From Sphaerisporangium corydalis (GTDB lineage Bacteria > Actinomycetota > Actinomycetes > Streptosporangiales > Streptosporangiaceae): a stretch of DNA of 64,000 nucleotides. Where the stretch lies: assembly GCF_025506355.1 (NCBI RefSeq), contig NZ_JANZYP010000048.1:1-64000 (forward strand), read 5' to 3'. Positions 27,980 to 36,311 of this stretch are shown here, one piece after another. The translations under genes were made by a program, and so were the position numbers. Position 1 is the stretch's first letter. Every line of letters begins with the position of its first letter. The notes under the pieces were generated by a model. It worked only from the letters and a program-made list of their open reading frames with translations, ran no database searches and was not told where the DNA came from.

Positions 27980-29683
27980 CTATTTCTGGAAGTCCTCCTC
28001 CCACCATTCCTGCGCCGACCGCGAAAGCCGCTGTTCCTCCCGCCGCCGCAGCTCGGTGCGCTGGGTCTTGCCGGAGATGGTCTTGGGCAGCTCGGCGAAC
28101 TCGATGCGGCGGACCCGCTTGTAGGACGCGAGGTGATCGCGGGAGTGCGCGAGGATGAGCTGCGCGGTCTCGGCCTCCGGCCGGTAACCGGAGGCCAGCG
28201 CCACGTACGCCTTGGGCACGGCCAGTCGCAGCGGCTCGGGTGAGGGCACCACGGCGGCCTCGGCGACGGCCGGATGCTGCAACAGCACGCTCTCCAGCTC
28301 GAAGGGGGAGATCCGGTAGTCGGACGCCTTGAAGACGTCGTCGCCGCGCGCCAGGTAGGAGAACAGGCCGTCGGCGTCACGGGTGGCGATGTCGCCGGTG
28401 CGGTAGTGGCCGCCGCGCGTGCAGCGCGCGGTCGCCTCGCGATCGCCCACGTACCCGCCCATCAGGCCGAGCGGCCGGGTGGCCAGCGGCAGGCAGATCT
28501 CGCCCTCCGCCGAACCGCCCTGGACGGGGGCGCCGGTGTGCGGATCCAGCAGTGTCACCTCGTAGCCCGGCAGCGCCCAGCCCATCGCCCCGTCGACGCT
28601 CGGCATCCCCGGCGGGGTCCCGATCTGGGCGGTGGTCTCGGTCTGCCCGTAGCCGTCCCGTACCGTGATCCCCCACGCCTCGCGGACCCGGCGCACCACC
28701 TCCGGGTTCAGCGGCTCCCCGGCGGCCACCGCCTCGCGGAGCGACATCGGCCACAGCGTGAGGTCCTCCTGGATCAGGCTCCGCCAGGCGGTGGGCGGCG
28801 CGCAGAAGGTGGTCACCGCGCAGCGCGACATCACCTGGAGCAACGGACGCGCGGCGAACCTCGGCTGGTTGACGACCATTACCGTGGCCTGCGCGTTCCA
28901 CGGGGCGAACAGGCTGCTCCAGGCGTGTTTCCCCCAGCCGGGCGAGGAAATGTTGAGGTGCACGTCGCCGGGGCGCAGGCCGATCCAGTACATGGTCGAC
29001 AGGTGGCCGACCGGATAGCTCACGCACGTGTGCCCGACCAGCTTGGGGCGGGAGGTCGTGCCCGAGGTGAAATAGATGAGCGACAGCTCCTCGGGCCTGG
29101 TCCGCACCGCTTCTCGCAGCGGCTCGGCGGCATAGGCCCCCTGGTAGTCCAGCCAGCCGGGAACCGGGCCCCCGACGGCGATACGCGTCCATCGGCCGCC
29201 CAGGCCCGCCAGCTTGGGGGTGAGGCCGGCCTCGGCGACGACATGCGCCACCTCGCCGCGTTCCAGCCGGTCGGCCAGGTCGGCGGGCGCGAGCTGGACG
29301 GCCGCGGGGATCACCGCGCAGCCCAGCCGGAACGCGGCCAGCAGGCACTCCCACAGTTCCACCCGGTTGCCGAGCATGAGCATGATGCGGTCCCCGCGCC
29401 GTACACCGGCCGACCGCAGCCAGCGGGCGACCCGCTGGGAGCGCTCGGCCAGCTCGGCGAAACTCACCGCGGTGTCGGCGAGGACCGCGCCCTGCCGATC
29501 CAGGTCGAGCACGCGCAGCGCGGTGGCGGGGTTCCCGTCGGCGATGACGTCGAACCAGTCCGCGACCCAGCTGAACGTCGGCCCGACCACCGGCCTGGGG
29601 AAGGCCCGGGCACGCGGCAGGTCACCGTAGGAGGACAACAGGTGGTCGCGGGCCCGCTGGAACTCGCCGGTCGCTGTACGCAT
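27980..29683 (-). CDS. Acyl/aryl-CoA ligase (ANL superfamily)
   Basis: The 567-residue protein has the ANL motifs IYFTSGTTSRPK (A3), DGYGQTETT (A5), YRTGDIATRD (A7) and the C-terminal Lys in LPKTISGKTQRTELR (A10). The middle, SSPGWGKHAWSSLFAPWNAQAT, is like medium-chain/benzoate-type CoA ligases. It lies directly downstream of the enoyl-CoA hydratase, with its GGGAGG ribosome site inside that gene's 3' end. A Paa-type epoxidase needs a CoA thioester substrate, so this enzyme probably makes the aryl-CoA (for instance 3,4-AHBA-CoA) used by the PaaA/PaaBC proteins. A fatty or other aromatic acid substrate cannot be excluded. Confidence 0.88.
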   Translation of the reverse strand: MRTATGEFQRARDHLLSSYGDLPRARAFPRPVVGPTFSWVADWFDVIADGNPATALRVLDLDRQGAVLADTAVSFAELAERSQRVARWLRSAGVRRGDRIMLMLGNRVELWECLLAAFRLGCAVIPAAVQLAPADLADRLERGEVAHVVAEAGLTPKLAGLGGRWTRIAVGGPVPGWLDYQGAYAAEPLREAVRTRPEELSLIYFTSGTTSRPKLVGHTCVSYPVGHLSTMYWIGLRPGDVHLNISSPGWGKHAWSSLFAPWNAQATVMVVNQPRFAARPLLQVMSRCAVTTFCAPPTAWRSLIQEDLTLWPMSLREAVAAGEPLNPEVVRRVREAWGITVRDGYGQTETTAQIGTPPGMPSVDGAMGWALPGYEVTLLDPHTGAPVQGGSAEGEICLPLATRPLGLMGGYVGDREATARCTRGGHYRTGDIATRDADGLFSYLARGDDVFKASDYRISPFELESVLLQHPAVAEAAVVPSPEPLRLAVPKAYVALASGYRPEAETAQLILAHSRDHLASYKRVRRIEFAELPKTISGKTQRTELRRREEQRLSRSAQEWWEEDFQK

Positions 29684-29688
29684 GGTGA

Positions 29689-30495
29689 CTACCTCCCGCT
29701 GAAGCTCGCGCGGCCGGGGCCGTCGGTGATGAACCCCCGCATGCCGGCGATCCGGTCCTGGGTGCCGAACAGTCCGGCGAACGCCGCCCGCTCGATCGCC
29801 AGCCCGGCGGTCAGATCGGTCGCGAGGCCGCCGTCGATGGCGGTCTTCGCGGCGTGCAGGGCCAGCGCCGGGCCCTTCTCGAAGCGCCGTGCCCATTGCA
29901 GTGCGCTGTCCAGCACCAGGTCGGTCGGCATGACGTAGTCCACCAGGCCCATCTCCAGTGCCTCGGCCGCGCCGACCTGGCGCCCGCTGAAGATCAGCTC
30001 CTTGGCCTTGGCCGGGCCGATCAGCCTGGGCAGCCGCTGGGTGCCGCCCGCTCCGGGGATGACACCGAGCAGGATCTCGGGGAGCCCGAGCCACGCCTCG
30101 GTGCCGCAGATGCGCACGTCGGCGGTCAGGGCCAGCTCACAGCCGCCGCCGAGGGCGGGACCGTTGATCGCGGCCACCACCGGCTTGGGGATGGCGGCGA
30201 CCGCGTCGAAGGCGGCCTGGAGCACGGCCGCGTGCCCGACCATCTCGGCGTGCGTCATCGCGGCCATCTCCTTGATGTCGCCGCCCGCCGAGAAGGCCGT
30301 GGGCCCGCCGTGCACGACCACCGCGCGGATCCGCTCGTCGCTCGCGGCCTGCTCGGCGGCCAGGCGTAACGCGCGCTGTGCCGTACGGTCGAGCACGTTG
30401 AGCGGCGGCCGGTCGAGGCGGAGGACGCCCACCGCTCCATCGACGTCCAGCCATGCGGCGGGGTGCTCCACCTCAGGGGCGATCGTCAGTTCCAC
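29689..30495 (-). CDS. Enoyl-CoA hydratase/isomerase (crotonase family)
   Basis: The 268-residue crotonase has the oxyanion-hole sequence SAGGDIKEM. Both catalytic Glu residues of true hydratases are kept: one in GGGCELALTAD and one in LPEILLGVIPGAGGTQRLPRLIG. Start GTG 30495 follows GGAGG and overlaps the SDR stop by 10 nt. In phenylacetate catabolism a crotonase-fold isomerase (PaaG) turns the ring epoxide into an oxepin. Beside the PaaA/PaaBC proteins this gene could do the same or hydrate a ring-opened chain. The two-Glu site looks more like hydration than isomerisation. Confidence 0.88.
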   Translation of the reverse strand: MELTIAPEVEHPAAWLDVDGAVGVLRLDRPPLNVLDRTAQRALRLAAEQAASDERIRAVVVHGGPTAFSAGGDIKEMAAMTHAEMVGHAAVLQAAFDAVAAIPKPVVAAINGPALGGGCELALTADVRICGTEAWLGLPEILLGVIPGAGGTQRLPRLIGPAKAKELIFSGRQVGAAEALEMGLVDYVMPTDLVLDSALQWARRFEKGPALALHAAKTAIDGGLATDLTAGLAIERAAFAGLFGTQDRIAGMRGFITDGPGRASFSGR

Positions 30496-31226
30496 AGCAG
30501 ACCTCCGTTCACTTCCAGCACGTGGCCGTTGACGTAGCAGGACTCGGGACCGGCCAGGAAGACCGCCGCGTCGGCGGCCTCGTCGGCGTGGCCGGGCCGG
30601 CCGAGTGCCAGCCTGGTCTTGTAGCGCGACCAGATCCGGTCGTTGGCGGTGAGGTCCCGGCCCATCCCCTCGTCGAGGATTCCCGGGGCCAGCGAGTTGA
30701 CGAGGATGCCGCGTGAGGCGAGTTCGATCGCGCTGACCTTGGTGAACATCTCCACCGCGGCCTTGGTGGCGCAGTATCCCGAGGCTCCGATCGCGACCCG
30801 GGTAGCCATGCTGGACGAGACGTTGACGATGCGGCCCGCGCGGCTGCGTTCCAGGTAGGGAACGGCGGCCCTGGTGCACAGGAAGACCCCGGTCAGGTTG
30901 GTGGCCACCATGTCCTGCCAGTCGGTGACCGCCAGCCGGTCCACCCGCCCGTCCCGGCTCACGCCGGCGTTGGCCACCAGGATGTCGATGCCCCCGAAGC
31001 GTTCGGCGGCTTCGGCCATCAGTGCGGCGACCGACTCCTCACTGGTGACGTCGACCGGAACGTAGTCGCAGCGGCCGGGTTCGAGGTCGATGACCTCCTT
31101 GATGTCATAGGGGTTGCGGGCGGCGCAGACCACCCGCGCCCCCTCCCGCAGGTAGCGTTCCGCGATCGCCCGGCCGAGGCCACGGGAGCCCCCGGTTATC
31201 ACGGCGGTCTTTCCGCTGAGTCTCAT
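30486..31226 (-). CDS. Short-chain dehydrogenase/reductase
   Basis: The 246-residue classical SDR has the cofactor motif TGGSRGLGRAIA, the stabilising LVANAGVS, and the active-site Ser and Tyr-x3-Lys in VNVSSSM and GYCATK. The start at 31226 overlaps the PaaD-like stop (ATGA), and its own stop overlaps the hydratase start, so it is tightly coupled. It probably reduces or oxidises a 3-hydroxyacyl-CoA or a ring dihydrodiol/ketone formed after epoxidation. NADPH or NADH preference is not clear. Confidence 0.88.
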   Translation of the reverse strand: MRLSGKTAVITGGSRGLGRAIAERYLREGARVVCAARNPYDIKEVIDLEPGRCDYVPVDVTSEESVAALMAEAAERFGGIDILVANAGVSRDGRVDRLAVTDWQDMVATNLTGVFLCTRAAVPYLERSRAGRIVNVSSSMATRVAIGASGYCATKAAVEMFTKVSAIELASRGILVNSLAPGILDEGMGRDLTANDRIWSRYKTRLALGRPGHADEAADAAVFLAGPESCYVNGHVLEVNGGLLWN

Positions 31227-31729
31227 CGTGATCCTCCTCGCACGGAGTGGAGCGTGACGGTGCAGCCGGCCGTGCCGATCACATCGAAGGGCGAGCCGCA
31301 GCCTCGGCAGTCGTACGGGACCTTGCACACCGCCCCGCCGAAGCGGCCGGCTCGCGCGACGTCGTCGCACCCGCAGTACGGGCACCTGGGCGGGGCACCC
31401 GCCACGCGGTATCCGGCGTCGCGCAGCGCGTCCCGGCCGGCGGCGGTCACCGACGCCGGCTGCCACGCGCCGCGCTCCCACACGATCTCGATGCCGCGCC
31501 CCGGTGCCGCGTCGGCGACCGCGGACCGCACCCGCCGGGTGATCTCACCGAGGGCGGGGCAGCCGAGCCTGGTGGGGGCCAGGTGGACCTGGATCCGGTC
31601 GCCGGTCAGCGACACCGAGCGCAGCACTCCAAGGTCGCCCAGGCCGATGTCGATCTCCGGATCGCGTACGCCGGCGACCACGTGGGTGAGCTGGTCGGTG
31701 AGCTGGTCGGTGAGCTGGTCGGCGTTCAC
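31223..31729 (-). CDS. PaaD-like protein (ring-epoxidase accessory/Fe-S maturation)
   Basis: The 168-residue protein has a DUF59/MIP18-type domain with RDPEIDIGLGDLGVL and the LGCPALGEI cysteine loop. A PaaD-type C-terminal zinc-ribbon follows: PRCPYCGCDD...AVCKVPYDCRGCGSPF. PaaD supports maturation of the phenylacetyl-CoA epoxidase system, probably its Fe-S reductase. The start is GTG 31729, overlapping the PaaBC stop as GTGA. Near the N-terminus DQLT is repeated three times by a 12-nt tandem repeat (about 31688-31724). Its presence supports real oxygenase function of the neighbours even though no PaaE reductase is seen. Confidence 0.87.
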   Translation of the reverse strand: MNADQLTDQLTDQLTHVVAGVRDPEIDIGLGDLGVLRSVSLTGDRIQVHLAPTRLGCPALGEITRRVRSAVADAAPGRGIEIVWERGAWQPASVTAAGRDALRDAGYRVAGAPPRCPYCGCDDVARAGRFGGAVCKVPYDCRGCGSPFDVIGTAGCTVTLHSVRGGSR

Positions 31730-32913
31730 TGGAACACCCCCGGGGCGTAGTCGTCACGGACCATGCGGCCTCGGGAAAGGCAGTAGGCCAGGGCGCTCCC
31801 GCCCACCCCCGCGGTCCGGGCCAGCGGGCGATCGGGCATCCGCGATCCGGGTCCGCCGTTCTCGCCGACCAGCGCGGCGAAACGCTCGTGCAGCGTCACG
31901 GCCAGAGCCGAGCCGCCCTGTGGCCGGGCACCGAACATGTCGCCGGCACGCTCGGTCACTTCGGCGTAGGCACGCGCGAACTCCGCACGGGTCTCGGGGA
32001 AGGCGGCGAGCGCTCGTGCCCACCGCCGCCAGTGGTCCAGGTGGACCAGTTGCTCATCGCGGACGGCGGTGATCGCGGGCAGCCACCCCTCGCCGGGCTC
32101 GACCGCAACGGTCCGCTCGGCGAGCACGGTGACGGCCGCGGCGATCACGAGACCGCATGCCACGGTGGACGGCCAGTCGGTGAGCCGTTCGATGGCGCGC
32201 GACACCCGCCACCGCCCCTGCGGCCGGTCGAAGAACCAGGCGTCGGCGGCAGGCTGGTCGAAGCCGGACAGCACCAGGATCGTCCCGGCGTGCGCGAGCG
32301 CCTCCTGTCCGATCGAGCCGACCGCCAGCGACTCCTCCAGGTCGATGTAGTCGACGATGCGTTCGCCCAGCCGGTTGCCGAGGACGAACAAGTCGTCGGC
32401 GAGCAGCAGCCACAGGTCGGAGAGCTCGGACCCTCCGGCCCCGCGCGCGTCGTCGCGGCGCTCGGGCGGTGCGCTGTCGCGAAACCTCGGCGGGGCGACG
32501 GTCGCGGGCGAGGCGGCGGTCGCAGGCAGGGCGGCGGTCGCGGGCGGGGCGGTGGCGGGAGGGGCCACGGCCGCCGGCGGGACGGCGGCGGTAGGCAGGA
32601 TCACGGCCGCAGGCGAAGAGGCGGCGGCGGAGCGGTCGCGGCGGCGTGCGGTGGGGAAGCCGGGCTGGCGGTGCGGCATCCGGGTCTTGGCGGCGAGCAG
32701 GTCGCCGTCGTCCCCGCCGGAGACGGTCATGTCGGCGCGGCGGACCACCCAGAGTGTGGCGAGGTCGTCACGGCGCCCGTAGGTCTCCTTGGCCAGGTGC
32801 CAGGCGGCGTCCGGGCAGGGCGAGACGATGGAGCCGACATGGCCGAGCGTCTTGCCGAGGCCGTTCTGCGCGAACACCTCGTAGACGTCGGGGTCGGTCG
32901 GGACGTGCGGCAT
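31726..32913 (-). CDS. PaaB-PaaC fusion protein (ring 1,2-epoxidase subunits)
   Basis: The 395-residue protein starts with a PaaB domain (residues about 1-90: YEVFAQNGLGKTLGHVGS, TLWVVRRADM). A linker of about 65 residues rich in Ala, Pro and Thr (PPATA-like repeats, residues 95-160) follows. From about 161 to the end is a PaaC-like helical domain (LWLLLADDLFVLGNRLGERIVDY, later LDHWRRWARALAAF). In known systems PaaB and PaaC are separate proteins; PaaC is the structural partner of PaaA and PaaB bridges subunits. ATG 32913 overlaps the PaaA stop (TGATG). Open sequence upstream of this ATG is out-of-frame reading of paaA. The fusion fixes subunit stoichiometry at 1:1 and is unusual. Confidence 0.85.
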   Translation of the reverse strand: MPHVPTDPDVYEVFAQNGLGKTLGHVGSIVSPCPDAAWHLAKETYGRRDDLATLWVVRRADMTVSGGDDGDLLAAKTRMPHRQPGFPTARRRDRSAAASSPAAVILPTAAVPPAAVAPPATAPPATAALPATAASPATVAPPRFRDSAPPERRDDARGAGGSELSDLWLLLADDLFVLGNRLGERIVDYIDLEESLAVGSIGQEALAHAGTILVLSGFDQPAADAWFFDRPQGRWRVSRAIERLTDWPSTVACGLVIAAAVTVLAERTVAVEPGEGWLPAITAVRDEQLVHLDHWRRWARALAAFPETRAEFARAYAEVTERAGDMFGARPQGGSALAVTLHERFAALVGENGGPGSRMPDRPLARTAGVGGSALAYCLSRGRMVRDDYAPGVFQ

Positions 32914-33800
32914 CACGACACCCCCCGCAGCGCGCGCCGGTACCGCGTGTTGCGGTCCAGGGCGTTGCGCACCCAGTCCAGCCGCCGCTGCGACGCCGGT
33001 CCCCCGCCCGCGATCACCTTCTTCACCTCGGCCCAGTCGGGCATCGCGAACTCCCATTCGCCTGAGGGCGCCTGACGGACCAACGCGGGATCCACATGCA
33101 CGCCGAGCTTCAGGAAAACCGGGATGATCTTGTTCAGCCATGCCTGGCGCAGCGCGTCGTTGCCGTCCGGCTTCAGGCCGATCAGCCACATGCGGTTGGC
33201 GTGCAGGGTGTCGGTGTCGGGCGGCCCGAGGTAGGCCAGCACCCGCGGCAGCCACAGCTCGAACCCCTCCCGCACCCGGCGACGCTGCTCGGCGTCTCCG
33301 TGCGTCAGCACCTCGTGGGTGAGGTCCAGGGCGTGCTGGTAGTGGAAGGACTCCTCGCGTTCGATCTTGCGCAGCGCCCGGGCGTACGGCAGGTACACGC
33401 CCTTCATCAGGGACTGGAACTGGATGATCGCGGCCGAGTTCATCAGGAGCAGCCCGGGGCCGAGCTCCTCCCAGGTCGCGAAGGAGTAGTGGAAGATGTT
33501 GTGCACCTTCGCGCGGCCGTCCAGGTAGTCCTGGAGGATCCGTTCCCTCGGCATGCCCAGGTCCTCCGCGACGCGCGCGGCCACGTGCCCGTGACCGACC
33601 TCGTCCTGGATCTTGGCCATGAGCATCTGCCGCCTGGTGTGGCTGGGCGCGCGGTCCAGCCACTCGGCGAACGGCAGCACGCCCACCAGCTCGTTGAGCG
33701 CCTGCACGGTGGCGAACCGCCTGGCGCCCTCCCGCACCTCGTCAGGCATGGGGTCCCACAGCTCGTAGCGGCGGTGTCCCGCCGCGATCGCCATCGCCAT
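32913..33800 (-). CDS. PaaA-like diiron oxygenase subunit
   Basis: The 295-residue protein is the catalytic alpha-subunit type of phenylacetyl-CoA 1,2-epoxidase. It keeps diiron ligand motifs: Glu37, EVGH at 67-70 and EESFH with Glu150/His153. It also has ANRMWLIGLKPDGND, which is shared with PaaA. The end is shorter than E. coli PaaA by about 14 residues. ATG 33800 follows AAAGGA. The Paa enzyme adds oxygen across an aromatic ring held as CoA thioester. The partners here are the PaaBC fusion, PaaD-like protein and CoA ligase. The substrate is inferred to be an aryl-CoA made in this cluster rather than phenylacetyl-CoA, since the rest of the paa catabolic set (paaE, paaZ, paaH, paaJ) is absent. 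Confidence 0.88.
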   Translation of the reverse strand: MAMAIAAGHRRYELWDPMPDEVREGARRFATVQALNELVGVLPFAEWLDRAPSHTRRQMLMAKIQDEVGHGHVAARVAEDLGMPRERILQDYLDGRAKVHNIFHYSFATWEELGPGLLLMNSAAIIQFQSLMKGVYLPYARALRKIEREESFHYQHALDLTHEVLTHGDAEQRRRVREGFELWLPRVLAYLGPPDTDTLHANRMWLIGLKPDGNDALRQAWLNKIIPVFLKLGVHVDPALVRQAPSGEWEFAMPDWAEVKKVIAGGGPASQRRLDWVRNALDRNTRYRRALRGVS

Positions 33801-33853
33801 GTCTTCTTTCCTTTCGCAGCGCTTGCCCGGTTCTCCAGCGGTCGTCCGGGGCT

Positions 33854-34846
33854 TCAGAACCAGCGGACGACGACGGCCCCCGCGGTCATGCCGCCGCCCA
33901 CGCCGGCCAGCACCAGGTGCTCGCCCCGCTGTATGGGCCGGCGTTCGTGCTCCATGTGCAGGGTGAGCGGGATGGAGGCCGCGGCGGTGTTGCCGAATCG
34001 CGGTGCGGTGAGCGGCACCTGGGCGAGGTCGACGCGGAGTTCACGACAGCAGTCCTCCACCAGGCGGGTGTTGGCCTGGTGGAGGATGAAGCGGTCCACC
34101 TCCTCCATCCGCAGCCCGGCAGAGTCGAGCGCCTCACCGATCACCTTGGGGATGGTGCGGAGCGCGTACTCGCGTACGGGACGGCCCTTCATGTGGAACA
34201 GGTGCTCGCCCGCCTCCCGGGCCTGGGCGTCCAGCGGCTTGCGGGTTCCGCCCGCGGGCACCTCGACCAGGTCGCGGTACTCGCCGTGGGTGACCAGCCG
34301 CCGGCTCAGTACGCCGTACCCCTCGGGCACCGGACCGAGGAGCACCGCCCCGGCACCGTCGCCGAACAGGCCGACGGTGCGCCGGTCGGCGCGGTTCATC
34401 AACGAGGAGTAGATGTCCGCGCCGACCACCAGGGCGTACTCGCCGCCCTGTCCGGACGGCCGCGACGGCAGCATCGAGTCGGCGACCGCCAGCGCGTAGA
34501 GGAAGCCGGAGCACACCGCGTTGACGTCGAACGCCGGGATGCCGGACAGCCCGAGCTTGTCCTGCAGTATCGCTCCGGTGGAGGGCTGCGGCTGGTCGGG
34601 CGTGGAGGTGGCCACGATGATCAGCCCGAGCCGGTCCTCCGCGCCGGGCAGCCCGGTCAGGGCCTCACGGGCGGCGCGCAGCGCGAGGTCGGAGGTGGCG
34701 GTCCCCGGCTCCCGGTACCTGCGTTCCAGGATGCCGGTCCGCTCGACGATCCAGCCCTCGTCCACGCCGGTCCACTCGGCGATCCGCGCGTTGTCGATGA
34801 CCAACGACGGCACGTGGCCGCCCAGTCCGAGGATTCCCACGCCCAT
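33854..34846 (-). CDS. 3-oxoacyl-ACP synthase III (KASIII), canonical triad
   Basis: The 330-residue protein has the FabH-type triad: Cys112 in VNAVCSGFLYAL, His in FILHQANTR and Asn in FGNTAAASIP, with GDGAGAVLL also typical. KASIII enzymes condense an acyl-CoA with malonyl-ACP or, in secondary metabolism, join non-malonyl partners. It overlaps the upstream KASIII-like gene (TGATG) and is followed 53 nt later by PaaA. It could extend the aryl- or ring-modified CoA by a two-carbon unit or join two building blocks. No ACP or malonyltransferase is in the window. Confidence 0.88.
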   Translation of the reverse strand: MGVGILGLGGHVPSLVIDNARIAEWTGVDEGWIVERTGILERRYREPGTATSDLALRAAREALTGLPGAEDRLGLIIVATSTPDQPQPSTGAILQDKLGLSGIPAFDVNAVCSGFLYALAVADSMLPSRPSGQGGEYALVVGADIYSSLMNRADRRTVGLFGDGAGAVLLGPVPEGYGVLSRRLVTHGEYRDLVEVPAGGTRKPLDAQAREAGEHLFHMKGRPVREYALRTIPKVIGEALDSAGLRMEEVDRFILHQANTRLVEDCCRELRVDLAQVPLTAPRFGNTAAASIPLTLHMEHERRPIQRGEHLVLAGVGGGMTAGAVVVRWF

Positions 34847-35892
34847 CAGACGCCTCCTTCCTGCGGCACCTGGACGACGGCGCAAGTCCAGGTCCAGGCC
34901 GCCCCTCCGCCGATCACCAATGCGATGTCGCCCGCTTCGAGCGGCACGCGATCCCGCAGGTCGGCCAGGTTCGCGAGGAAGTCCCCGCAACCCAGGTGGC
35001 CGGTGTCCCCACCGAACCGCAGCGCCTCGGCCTTCAGCACCTCGTCCAGTACCGGCACGTAGTTGGCGTCCAGCAGGTACGCGCCGAGCCGCGGCAGCAC
35101 GATGTACTTGATCCGGGGATCGTCGAGCCGCAGTCCCGCCTCGCGCACGCCGTCCACGATCACTTTGCGGATGGCCCGGCCGGCGATGGAGGTGAACTTC
35201 TCCTTGCCGTACGCCTCCACGTAGGACTTCTTCGGGCGGCGCAGGTCGATGTAATCGTTGTGCGTCATGGGCGCCGGGCTGAAGTCGTCACCGTGCCGCA
35301 TCATCAGCTCGAGCTCGGCCTCGGTCTCGGTGGCCAGGGACAGGAGCGCGTAGTCGTCGGGCCCCGAGTCGCCGCGGTGCAGGAGCGCCGCGGTTCCCGC
35401 GTCACCGAAGCCCAGGCCGTAGTCGGAGGTCCAGCGGTCCATGCCGGGCGGGGCGAAGCGGTCGCCCGTGGTGACGAGCGCGGCGCCGAGCCCGGGTTCG
35501 GCGTCCAGATGCAGCGCCGCGAGCTGGAGGGCGAGCGCGGCCGCGTTGCAGCCCTGCTGAACGCCGTACGACAGGGCGTGGGGGGCGCCGACCTCGTTCG
35601 CCACGAAGTGCGGTGGCGACCACATGTCGTGGCCCTGGTGGTAGATCCAGGTGTGCAGCACCACGCCCACCTTGGAAGGGCTCCAGCCCGCACGGCTGAT
35701 CGCGTCGCGGCCGGCCGCGACCGCCATCTCAGGAGCGGACCACCGAGCCGAGACCGGCAGTCCGGTGAGCCCGAGCCGGTCCACGTCCTGGGGCTCCAGC
35801 TTGCCCGCCGCGACGGCGTCCTCGACGTTCTCGCGGTCCGGCGGAAACCACGAGGTCACGGTCTTGATCCGCAGGTCGTTTCCGAATTTCAT
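34846..35892 (-). CDS. KASIII-like acyltransferase (CerJ/ChlB3 type)
   Basis: The 348-residue protein shares the thiolase fold and keeps the nucleophile, Cys115 in GVQQGCNAAALAL. The FabH HQANxR box reads LPRLGAYLLDANY and the FGNT box is replaced by GHLGCGDFLANL. A GHLGxGD signature is what I associate with KASIII-like acyltransferases such as CerJ and ChlB3, which form esters or move acyl groups rather than decarboxylatively condense. ATG 35892 follows GAGGAG. It is the first gene of the ten-gene minus arm, 156 nt downstream of ARE-like operator 6. The probable task is acyl transfer onto a hydroxyl or amino group of the product. Confidence 0.8.
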   Translation of the reverse strand: MKFGNDLRIKTVTSWFPPDRENVEDAVAAGKLEPQDVDRLGLTGLPVSARWSAPEMAVAAGRDAISRAGWSPSKVGVVLHTWIYHQGHDMWSPPHFVANEVGAPHALSYGVQQGCNAAALALQLAALHLDAEPGLGAALVTTGDRFAPPGMDRWTSDYGLGFGDAGTAALLHRGDSGPDDYALLSLATETEAELELMMRHGDDFSPAPMTHNDYIDLRRPKKSYVEAYGKEKFTSIAGRAIRKVIVDGVREAGLRLDDPRIKYIVLPRLGAYLLDANYVPVLDEVLKAEALRFGGDTGHLGCGDFLANLADLRDRVPLEAGDIALVIGGGAAWTWTCAVVQVPQEGGV

Positions 35893-35950
35893 CAGGCTCC
35901 TCTCAGATTCCTCTGAAAGCTCGGGATCCGTGGGGGTGGTCGGGGAGTGC

Positions 35951-36010
35951 GACTTCCGGCAGGCGGTCCGGGCGGCCGACGACTTCCGGCAGGCGGTCCG
36001 GGCGACCGAC
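35951..36010. repeat. 30-nt tandem repeat in the leader of the minus arm
   Basis: The unit GACTTCCGGCAGGCGGTCCGGGCG plus (G/A)CCGAC occurs twice, head to tail. It lies between the operon's first start codon and operator 6, so it would be in the 5' untranslated leader. Confidence 0.65.
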
Positions 36011-36047
36011 ACGGGTGTCCTGCGCCATCGGCGGCTTCCGTCACTAT

Positions 36048-36071
36048 CGCATACCTTCACGGAGGTATGTA
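36048..36071. promoter_or_regulatory. ARE-like operator 6 (minus-arm promoter)
   Basis: The core is CATACC-(8 nt)-GGTATG with a GTA flank. It is 156 nt upstream of the first gene of the ten-gene minus arm, placing that whole operon under the same receptor as the signalling genes 30 kb away. Confidence 0.75.
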
Positions 36072-36311
36072 ACTTTGCCGAGGCCCGCCCCCGCCATCGC
36101 CGGGCGGCCTGCGCCGACCCTCCCGGCGCCGGTCTCCCCGCGCCACGGCATGGCCGCCGTTCACCTCATTGGCGGCATGAACTGGCCGAACACCGGGCTA
36201 CGGCTCCGGATCGACCCAGGGCGGCACTGCGGCGGGCATCCGGCGACCCGGTCACCGTGCGACTGCGGACATCCCCACTTGCACAGCGGGAGCCACGTCT
36301 CGCCTTGGCGA

